Source: Nevskiales bacterium | GTDB taxonomy: Bacteria > Pseudomonadota > Gammaproteobacteria > Nevskiales > Nevskiaceae | DNA length: 5,774 bases | NCBI GenBank assembly: GCA_022616655.1 | Contig: JAKEEJ010000052.1 | Coordinates: forward strand, 1 to 5,774 | Reading direction: 5' to 3' | In this document: positions 1-4,382 of the stretch, one piece after another | How the letters are laid out: every line of letters starts with the position of its first letter | Numbering within the stretch: the first letter of the stretch is position 1 | The notes under the pieces: generated by a model | The model's database searches: none | Told to the model about the DNA's origin: nothing | The model's input: the letters and a program-made list of their open reading frames with translations, nothing else | Made by a program: the position numbers and the translations under genes

Positions 1-90
1 CCCCACGAACGTGGGGAGAGGGCTGGGGTGAGGGGTTCTAGCAGATACCCCCTCACCCTAACCCTCCCCCCCATTCTGGGGGAGAGGGGA
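1..90. repeat. GC-rich palindromic intergenic repeat (REP-like), left end cut
   Basis: The arm at about 12-35 (ending GGGGTGAGGGG) is an imperfect reverse complement of the arm at about 49-72 (beginning CCCCTCACCCT), with a spacer of about 13 bases. Each side also carries its own small hairpin: CCCCAC-GAAC-GTGGGG at 1-16, and CCCCC-ATTCT-GGGGG at 68-82. The CCCTCACCC/GGGGAGAGGG wording resembles palindromic elements dispersed between genes in many GC-rich proteobacteria; that is recollection of a pattern, not a search. The right hairpin is followed by a T-rich stretch (91-99), so it could end plus-strand transcription coming from the left. On the minus strand, downstream of moaCB, there is no U-tract, so it is a poor classical terminator for the Moco operon. 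The remaining bases 91-143 hold nothing I recognise. Confidence 0.7.
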
Positions 91-143
91 TTTCTTCTTA
101 AGGCAGTGCTATTGGGGACAGCGGTATATCAGCGCTCAAGGAA

Positions 144-1082
144 TTAACTGTTGCCTTCACCGTAACCGCCGCGGTGCCGTGCGCCGTGGAAAACATCCAG
201 CAGATGAATGAGTCCGGGCAGCAGGGCCGCGACGGTTTCTTCCGCGCCGCGCCGGCTGCCGGGAAACGTGACGATCAGCGTGTTGCCGGAGAATCCGGCG
301 ATGCCGCGCGAGAGCATGGCGTACGGGGTGCGGGCCTGACCGAAGCTGCGCGCGGCTTCCATCAGCCCGGGGACTTCGAGGGTGAGCAGGGGGCGAACGG
401 TTTCCACCGTCCGGTCGCGCGGACCGAGTCCGGTGCCGCCGACGGTGGCGATGACGCTCACGCTCCGTTCCAGATGCGTTTTCAAACACGGCGCCAGCCG
501 TTCGGGTTCATCCGGCAGCACCTCGTACGCCACGGGATCAAAACCGGCGGACTGGAGCGCGGTTTGCACCGCGCGGCCGGCCGTGTCGGGCTTGCGGCCG
601 GAGGCGACCGTGTCGGACAGCACGATGACCGCGGCGCTGACCGGACGCGCGAGCCGGCGGTGAAACTGCGATTGGCCGCCGGTTTTCTCCAGCAGGCGCA
701 GCTCGGAAATCCGCATCTGTTCCTGCGGCACGTGCGGCTTGAGCATGTCGTAGGCACAGAGCGCGGCGATGCTCACGGCCGTGAGCGCTTCCATTTCCAC
801 GCCCGTGGCCGCGAGGGTGCACACCGTGGCGGTGATCGCCAGTCCCGTCGGCGTGCATTGCACGTCAATATCGGTGTTGAGGATGGGCAGCGGGTGGCAG
901 TGCGGCAGCAGCTCCGGCGTTTTTTTGACGGCCATCAATCCGGCAATCCGCGCCGCTTCCCGCACGTCGCCCTTGTCCACCTGCCGGTCACGCACGAGGG
1001 CCACGGCGGCGGGCGGCAATATCAGTGTGCCGGCTGCGCGCGCCGTGCGCAGGGTGCTGGATTTGAGCGTCAGGTCCTGCAC
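144..1082 (-). CDS. moaCB: MoaC-MoaB/MogA fusion, molybdenum cofactor biosynthesis
   Basis: A 312-residue two-domain protein. Residues 1-140 are MoaC (cyclic pyranopterin monophosphate synthase), which with MoaA turns GTP into cPMP. Seen: TLRTA (10-14), KGD with K37 (aligning with the E. coli catalytic Lys51), KKT-x5-PHCHP (53-64), GVEMEALTA (94-102) and YDMLK with D112/K115, the counterparts of E. coli Asp128/Lys131. Residues about 147-297 are a MoaB/MogA-type domain, the family that adenylylates molybdopterin before molybdenum insertion. Seen: LSD (155-157), LPDE (189-192), GGTG-x4-RDRT (215-225), SRG (259-261) and FPGS (273-276). The first T of the usual TGGTG is V here. The start is GTG, two bases after the moaE stop; no ATG occurs in frame before residue 50, which lies inside MoaC, so GTG is the only sensible start. 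It is the last gene of the operon. MoaC/MoaB fusions are known in other bacteria. Whether the second half acts as MogA is inferred from its motifs. Confidence 0.93.
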   Translation of the reverse strand: MQDLTLKSSTLRTARAAGTLILPPAAVALVRDRQVDKGDVREAARIAGLMAVKKTPELLPHCHPLPILNTDIDVQCTPTGLAITATVCTLAATGVEMEALTAVSIAALCAYDMLKPHVPQEQMRISELRLLEKTGGQSQFHRRLARPVSAAVIVLSDTVASGRKPDTAGRAVQTALQSAGFDPVAYEVLPDEPERLAPCLKTHLERSVSVIATVGGTGLGPRDRTVETVRPLLTLEVPGLMEAARSFGQARTPYAMLSRGIAGFSGNTLIVTFPGSRRGAEETVAALLPGLIHLLDVFHGARHRGGYGEGNS

Positions 1083-1084
1083 GG

Positions 1085-1576
1085 CTACCCGTGTTTTCCG
1101 GCACGCGCCGAAACCGGTGCGTGATCGTGATGTGCGTGGGGAAGCTGCGCATCCTCCGCGGAGATACAGCAGCCGGTAACAAAGGCGCGACCCCCATCGG
1201 CAAAAAATTCCTCTTTCCAGATCGGGACCTGGTGCTTGACCGCGTCCACGGCGAATTGCGCGGCGGCAAAGGCTTCGCGCCGGTGCGCGGCGCGCACGAC
1301 GGCGTAGATGGCGGCGTCGCCAACCTTCAGTTTCCCGATGCGGTGCACGATCCGGCAGCTGCTCACGCCGAAACGCCGGCAGGTGTCGCGCTCAATCTCC
1401 GCGATGAGTTTTTCGGCCAGCGGCGCATACGCGCTGTACTCGAGTGCGACCACCGCGCGGCCCTCGTTGTGATGGCGCACGGTGCCGCCAAACACCACCA
1501 GCGCGCCGCAGTCCGGCGACGCCGTGTCTTCCAGCAGTTCCGCCAGTTCGAGGGCGGGTGTGCGCAAGGCGCTCAT
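1085..1576 (-). CDS. moaE: MoaE, molybdopterin synthase large (catalytic) subunit
   Basis: A 163-residue cytoplasmic protein that with MoaD converts cPMP to molybdopterin by inserting the dithiolene sulfurs. Seen: FGGTVRHHNEGR (29-40, the family FxGxVR..N.G loop), EYSAY (46-50), HRIGKLKVGD (78-87), and the active-site segment VKHQVPIWKEE (113-123). Its K114 and K121 align with the two catalytic lysines of E. coli MoaE (Lys119 and Lys126). The reading frame is open upstream to 1678, but those codons overlap moaD and do not resemble MoaE; ATG at 1576 begins the family homology. The start lies seven bases after the moaD stop with only a weak ribosome site, so translation is probably coupled to moaD. 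The C-terminal tail (136-163) has a Cys pair and a HAHHDH cluster and does not obviously belong to the core fold. Confidence 0.94.
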   Translation of the reverse strand: MSALRTPALELAELLEDTASPDCGALVVFGGTVRHHNEGRAVVALEYSAYAPLAEKLIAEIERDTCRRFGVSSCRIVHRIGKLKVGDAAIYAVVRAAHRREAFAAAQFAVDAVKHQVPIWKEEFFADGGRAFVTGCCISAEDAQLPHAHHDHAPVSARAGKHG

Positions 1577-1583
1577 GGCAGGC

Positions 1584-1829
1584 TCAACCGCCGGACACGG
1601 GCGGCAGCACCACCAGCGTGGCGCCTTCCACCAGCGTCGCATCGCGGGATAGCAGCACGTCGCCGCAGGCAAACGCACAGCGTGGCAGTTCGTCGCGCAG
1701 CTCGGGGAAGCGCTGCGTCAAGGCGGTCAGCGCGTCGTCCACGACGCTGCCGGCGGGCAGTTGCAGGGCGTGCGCGGCGGCGCCGGTGACGCGCCGCGCC
1801 ACGCCCCAACACTCAACCGTCACGTGCAT
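1584..1829 (-). CDS. moaD: MoaD, molybdopterin synthase sulfur-carrier subunit
   Basis: A small (81-residue) ubiquitin-fold sulfur carrier ending in VLPPVSGG. The terminal Gly-Gly is the hallmark of the family: it is adenylylated by MoeB, converted to a thiocarboxylate, and then donates sulfur inside MoaE. The length is typical. The frame is open far upstream (to 2045), but that stretch is the shadow of moaA. ATG at 1829 gives a normal MoaD N-terminus (MHVTVECWG) and lies two bases after the moaA stop, with a GGGGG stretch about seven bases upstream as a possible ribosome site. It is immediately followed by its partner moaE, which favours matched synthesis of the two subunits. No moeB is visible in the window, so the activating enzyme must be encoded elsewhere. 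Confidence 0.92.
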   Translation of the reverse strand: MHVTVECWGVARRVTGAAAHALQLPAGSVVDDALTALTQRFPELRDELPRCAFACGDVLLSRDATLVEGATLVVLPPVSGG

Positions 1830-1831
1830 CC

Positions 1832-2839
1832 TCAGCCCCCGAGCCGGTGCATGCTGATGGACCGCTCGACGTAGCCGGGTCGTGCTGCGTAACCGGCGTC
1901 TTTGTCCCACACCGCGCGGCGGATGCGCGCGCGCAATGCATCGTCGTCGGCGCCCGTCCGCAGCGGTTCGCGCAGCGCGACGCCCTGACGCGAGAACAGG
2001 CAGGGGTACAGCTCGCCGGTGGCGGTCAGGCGCACGCGGTCGCATTGGGCGCAGAACGGCGCGGAAATGGTGGAGATGATGCCGATCAGGCGCCGGCCGT
2101 CCAGCAGGTACTCGGTGGCGGGATCGTGGCCGCGCGGGACGCGCTCAACCGAATAACGGGTGGCCAGCGCCGCGAGGATTTCGTCTTCGCGCACCACCCG
2201 TTCGGGCGTCCACTGGTTGCTGCCGTCCAATGGCATGAATTCGATGAAACGCAGGGTGAGGCCCTCCGCCACCGCCCATTCGGTCAGCGGCAGAATTTCG
2301 TGTTCGTTGTAGCCGCGGATCAGCACGCAGTTCACTTTGACCGGCAGACCGGCGGCGCGTGCCGCCGCGATGCCTTCGAGGACCGGGTCGACACGCCCGC
2401 GCGTCAGGGCCGTGAAGGTTTCCGGCGTGCGGGCGTCCAGACTCACGTTGAGGTCGTCGAGCCCCGCGGATTTCAGCGGCGCGGCCAGACGTGACAGGCG
2501 CACACCGTTGCTGGTCATGCTGAGCCGCTGCAATCCCAGGGGCCGCAGAGTCTGCAGGGCCGAGACGCATTCCAGGACGTCGGGCCGCAGCAGGGGTTCG
2601 CCGCCCGTCAGCCGGATCTGGGCGAGGCCCAGCGCGCCGACGAACAGACGCGCAACGCGCGTCAATTCCTCCTGCGTCAGCAGTTCCGTGCGCGGCAGCC
2701 AGCGCGGGTGCTCGGGCATGCAATACAGGCAGCGCAGGTTGCAGCGGTCGGTGAGCGACAGGCGCAGCTTGCGTTTGGTCCGGTCGAAGCGGTCGCGCAG
2801 CGCGCCGGTCTGAACCGGGGAAAGTACGGAGGGGTTCAT
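1832..2839 (-). CDS. moaA: MoaA, GTP 3',8-cyclase (radical SAM)
   Basis: A 335-residue radical-SAM enzyme for the first step of Moco synthesis, rearranging GTP to 3',8-cyclo-GTP, which MoaC finishes to cPMP. Seen: the N-terminal [4Fe-4S] motif CX3CX2C (C33, C37, C40 in DRCNLRCLYC), the SAM-binding GGEP (79-82), TSNG (109-112), NVSLD (131-135), and the second, substrate-binding cluster CX2CX13C (C263, C266, C280) that distinguishes MoaA from other radical-SAM proteins. The C-terminal Gly-Gly (334-335), needed for MoaA activity, is present. Both clusters are intact and the length is normal, so it should be functional. The ATG overlaps the mobA stop in ATGA and no Shine-Dalgarno sequence stands in front, which points to translational coupling with mobA. 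Confidence 0.97.
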   Translation of the reverse strand: MNPSVLSPVQTGALRDRFDRTKRKLRLSLTDRCNLRCLYCMPEHPRWLPRTELLTQEELTRVARLFVGALGLAQIRLTGGEPLLRPDVLECVSALQTLRPLGLQRLSMTSNGVRLSRLAAPLKSAGLDDLNVSLDARTPETFTALTRGRVDPVLEGIAAARAAGLPVKVNCVLIRGYNEHEILPLTEWAVAEGLTLRFIEFMPLDGSNQWTPERVVREDEILAALATRYSVERVPRGHDPATEYLLDGRRLIGIISTISAPFCAQCDRVRLTATGELYPCLFSRQGVALREPLRTGADDDALRARIRRAVWDKDAGYAARPGYVERSISMHRLGG

Positions 2840-3417
2840 GGAGGTGGATTGTTACAGGCCCCAACCAATGCCGCCATGTCATTGAGATTGACCAGCGGAC
2901 CCGGCCGGCAGGCAACGGCGGGACGGTGGCGCTGCTGCCAGCGCCCCATCGCGCGGCCGCCGCCGCGCAGATAGCCGCGCAGATCGCCGGCCAGGTCGCG
3001 GCGCAGCAGACAGCAGGTGGGGTGTGCACGTTCGCCGTCGTGCAGCACGGCCAGGTTGGAATTTTCCGCCCGCTGCGCGGCTTGCAGGTGTTGCCGCAGA
3101 TCGCGCGGCAGGTGCACGGCGTCGCAGGGCACGCACAGCAGCCAGTCGTACGGTGCCGTTTCCAGCAGGCGCAACAGTCCCGCAAGGGGACCTTGCCCCA
3201 GCGTGTCGCTGACCACGGGCCAGCCGAGTGCGGCGTAGCGCGTCAGGTTGCGGTTGGCCGAGATCGTCACTTCGTCCACCTGCGGCACGAACCGCTCCAG
3301 CACGTGCGCGATGAAGGGACGCTGCCGGTACAGCAGCCAGCCCTTGTCGGTGCCGCCAAAGCGCCGGCCTTCGCCGCCGGCCAGAATTCCGCCGCTGATA
3401 CGCATCGGTGCGGGCAT
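2836..3417 (-). CDS. mobA: MobA, molybdenum cofactor guanylyltransferase
   Basis: A 193-residue nucleotidyltransferase that joins GMP from GTP to Moco, giving the guanine dinucleotide form used by DMSO-reductase-family enzymes, which include assimilatory and respiratory nitrate reductases. Seen: the P-loop-like signature ILAGGEGRRFGGTDKG (11-26), SANR (53-56), GPLAG (76-80), the metal-binding VPCDAVHLP (96-104) with D99, and a C-terminal LVNLND. The usual CDxPxxP is CDAVHLP here. The frame is open to an ATG at 3453, but ATG 3417 is preferred for three reasons: GGAG lies five bases upstream (3423-3426), the longer N-terminus has no family resemblance, and the predicted transcription start (about 3438) lies downstream of 3453. 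It is the first gene of the operon. A dinucleotide-transferase gene placed first suggests the target is a bis-MGD enzyme (inference). Confidence 0.93.
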   Translation of the reverse strand: MPAPMRISGGILAGGEGRRFGGTDKGWLLYRQRPFIAHVLERFVPQVDEVTISANRNLTRYAALGWPVVSDTLGQGPLAGLLRLLETAPYDWLLCVPCDAVHLPRDLRQHLQAAQRAENSNLAVLHDGERAHPTCCLLRRDLAGDLRGYLRGGGRAMGRWQQRHRPAVACRPGPLVNLNDMAALVGACNNPPP

Positions 3418-3448
3418 GGACGCTCCATAACGGACGGGGTTGCATCGT

Positions 3449-3464
3449 AGCAACTCCTGTGCCA
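3449..3464 (-). promoter_or_regulatory. Sigma-54 (-24/-12) promoter of the Moco operon
   Basis: Read on the minus strand, the sequence is TGGCACAGGAGTTGCT. Against the RpoN consensus TGGCACG-N4-TTGCW it differs only at the G after TGGCAC. The invariant GG (3463-3462) and GC (3451-3450) have the correct spacing. The predicted start of transcription is near 3438, giving a leader of about 21 bases that contains the GGAG ribosome site of mobA and then its ATG at 3417. That fit to the gene start makes the call much stronger than the motif alone. Such promoters need an enhancer-binding activator. Confidence 0.8.
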
Positions 3465-3512
3465 GACGTTCCGGCAGAACAACACGAATGGTGCGCCTGC
3501 ACAGCGCATGAG

Positions 3513-3529
3513 CGCACCGTCACCGTGCA
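3513..3529. promoter_or_regulatory. NtrC-like enhancer site shared by the divergent promoters
   Basis: The 17 bases CGCACC-GTCAC-CGTGCA match the NtrC consensus TGCACC-N5-GGTGCA at 10 of 12 defined positions and contain the core dyad GCAC-N7-GTGC exactly (3514-3528). Its centre (3521) is about 83 bp upstream of the predicted leftward start and about 74 bp upstream of the predicted rightward start, so one site could serve both. Weaker partial matches lie at 3498-3514 and 3544-3560. Assignment to NtrC rather than another GCAC/GTGC-binding regulator is inference, supported by the sigma-54 promoters on both sides. Confidence 0.6.
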
Positions 3530-3567
3530 AATTCGTATGAGACTGCCCATTCCGGGTGCGCACCGGA

Positions 3568-3584
3568 CTGGCACGGGCTTTGCC
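3568..3584 (+). promoter_or_regulatory. Sigma-54 (-24/-12) promoter of the ANTAR gene
   Basis: The sequence CTGGCACGGGCTTTGCC contains TGGCACG-N4-TTGC at 3569-3583 with no mismatch to the RpoN core consensus. GG is at 3570-3571 and GC at 3582-3583. The predicted start of transcription is about 3594-3596, essentially on the ATG at 3596. It faces away from the Moco operon promoter and shares the upstream GCAC-N7-GTGC site. If transcription runs on through the ANTAR gene, the same message would carry the terminator leader in front of the porin. Confidence 0.8.
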
Positions 3585-3595
3585 GGATGTTCTGC

Positions 3596-4216
3596 ATGTC
3601 ACGCACGACGGTTCTTATCTTTGGAACGCTGGACAGGCTGCGGGGACCGCTCGAATCCGCCCTGCGGGCGAACGGATACCGGGCGCTGTACGCCGTTGCG
3701 GACGGCGTTCCCCTGGAACAGCAGATCAAAACTCTGCAGGCGGACGTGGCGCTGAAGTACACCGACGTTCCGGCGCGTCAGGCGCTGGAAAGTCTCGCGG
3801 GACAGTGCCCGCGCCCGTCTGTGCCGGTCGTGCTGTTTTGCGCCGCCGACATTCCGGACAGTACCGACAGTGCTGAACAGCTGCGGACGGCGGTGCAGGC
3901 CGGGGTAAGCCCCTATGTGATTGAAGCGCCGACGCCGGCCGTTCTGCGTTCCCTGATTGAAGTGGCGATTGAAAATTTCCGCGGTCTGAAGGCTTTGCAC
4001 GGCAAGCTGAACGAAGCCCGCCAGGCGCTGGCCGACCGCCGGGTCATTGACGACGCCAAGTGCTTGCTGATGGAGCGTGACGGCTTGCGTGAAGCCGACG
4101 CGTACCGGCGCCTGCGCCGGCTGGCGATGAACCGCGGTCAGCGCATGGCGCACCTGGCCCGTACCCTGCTCAATGCTTCCGGCGGTGGAGGAGTTGGCAC
4201 AGATTTTGGTGGATGA
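3596..4216 (+). CDS. ANTAR-domain antitermination regulator with degenerate receiver (AmiR/NasT type)
   Basis: A 206-residue cytoplasmic RNA-binding regulator. Residues 5-125 have the layout of a response-regulator receiver, but the phosphorylation chemistry is gone: the N-terminal acidic pair is replaced by G10-T11, the phospho-Asp position in ADVALKYTDVP by Y55, and the conserved Lys near the end by E110 (SPYVIEAP). Residues about 127-150 look like a helical or coiled-coil linker. Residues about 145-195 are the ANTAR domain, seen as RRVIDDAKCLLMERDGL and EADAYRRLRRLAM; the usual AKG is AKC. ANTAR proteins bind paired RNA hairpins and block a terminator; NasR, NasT, EutV and AmiR are characterised examples. 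The terminator-bearing leader just downstream is the likely target. Control is probably by a partner protein (NasS/AmiC style) rather than a kinase; no partner is encoded here. ATG 3596 is chosen because a weak GGA lies eight bases upstream and the predicted mRNA starts there; ATG 3587 is the alternative. The C-terminus is a short Gly-rich tail. Confidence 0.88.
   Translation: MSRTTVLIFGTLDRLRGPLESALRANGYRALYAVADGVPLEQQIKTLQADVALKYTDVPARQALESLAGQCPRPSVPVVLFCAADIPDSTDSAEQLRTAVQAGVSPYVIEAPTPAVLRSLIEVAIENFRGLKALHGKLNEARQALADRRVIDDAKCLLMERDGLREADAYRRLRRLAMNRGQRMAHLARTLLNASGGGGVGTDFGG
4195..4209 (+). promoter_or_regulatory. Possible second sigma-54-like promoter at the ANTAR gene 3' end
   Basis: TGGCACAGATTTTGG has an intact -24 half (TGGCAC) and TTG at the right distance, but the -12 dinucleotide is GG rather than GC. 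If used, transcription would begin near 4221, just after the ANTAR stop codon, giving the porin operon its own leader of about 160 bases containing both terminators. A loose NtrC-like match (CGCACC-N5-CGTACC) lies upstream at 4149-4165. The -12 mismatch is serious, so this is a candidate only. Confidence 0.3.
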
Positions 4217-4228
4217 TCCGGCGGTGAC

Positions 4229-4302
4229 CGTCGCGTCCTTGAATGGACAGCCCGACGATGGGTGAACGGCGGCGACTGAATTTTTTATGGACAACGGCGT
4301 CC
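4229..4302 (+). promoter_or_regulatory. Candidate ANTAR-responsive leader RNA (hexaloop hairpins)
   Basis: The clearest element is the hairpin GGAC-AACGGC-GUCC at 4289-4302. Its six-base loop has A at position 1 and G at position 4, the signature of ANTAR target RNA. Its loop and 3' arm are the 5' arm of the terminator at 4294-4332, so the two folds exclude each other. A second structured element lies upstream at 4229-4257: outer stem CGUCG/CGACG, inner stem GUCC/GGAC. Its main loop is UUGAAU, which lacks A1/G4; a shifted register at 4239-4250 exposes AAUGGA, which has them, on only a three-pair stem. Known targets use two such hairpins, so the first partner is uncertain here. The protein encoded just upstream is the obvious ligand. 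Confidence 0.55.
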
Positions 4303-4332
4303 TGACGCGCAAGCGGGGATGCCGTTTTTTTT
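4294..4332 (+). terminator. Intrinsic terminator 1 in the porin leader
   Basis: A nine-pair stem joins 4294-4302 (ACGGCGTCC) to 4317-4325 (GGATGCCGT, with one G-U pair). Above it, CGC/GCG is capped by a GCAA tetraloop (4306-4315). Eight T residues follow at 4325-4332. This is a strong rho-independent terminator lying before the porin start codon, so it most likely works as a regulated attenuator rather than a gene-end signal. Confidence 0.8.
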
Positions 4333-4333
4333 G

Positions 4334-4356
4334 GCCGCAACGATGCGGCGTTTTTT
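4334..4356 (+). terminator. Intrinsic terminator 2 / hairpin with ANTAR-type loop
   Basis: The stem GCCGC/GCGGC (4334-4338 and 4345-4349) has a six-base loop AACGAT, again with A at position 1 and G at position 4, and is followed by six T residues (4351-4356). The stem is short but all G-C. It could be a second attenuator in tandem with the first, an ANTAR-binding hairpin, or both. Its loop shares AACG with the loop at 4293-4298. Confidence 0.6.
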
Positions 4357-4382
4357 CTCAACATTCCGAGGGAGATATTTTT

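Noticed and set aside
1..90. CRISPR-like or tandem array in the repeat region
   Set aside because: Only an inverted, palindromic arrangement is present; there are no regularly spaced direct repeats with unique spacers.
174..1124. Long plus-strand open frame (316 codons) opposite moaCB
   Set aside because: It is the antisense shadow of a clear MoaC-MoaB gene in GC-rich DNA, and its composition (Arg, Gly, His-rich) matches no family I know.
2145..3185. Long minus-strand open frame (346 codons) spanning mobA and moaA in another frame
   Set aside because: Frame-shifted shadow of two genes with intact motifs; low-complexity Arg/Ala-rich translation.
3418..3453. Upstream ATG at 3453 for mobA
   Set aside because: It lies upstream of the predicted transcription start (about 3438) and adds 12 residues without family resemblance; ATG 3417 has GGAG in place.
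3439..3454. Dyad GTTGC-N6-GCAAC as a repressor operator
   Set aside because: One arm is the TTGC of the leftward -12 element, so the symmetry is short and probably incidental.
4251..4262. CCC-GACGAU-GGG as the first ANTAR hairpin
   Set aside because: The loop has G instead of A at position 1 and the stem has only three G-C pairs; it is also occupied by the more stable fold 4229-4257.
4287..4382. In-frame ATG at 4287 extending the porin by 32 residues
   Set aside because: It would translate through both terminator hairpins, lacks a ribosome site and hides the signal peptide; ATG 4383 has AGGGAG and a proper signal sequence.
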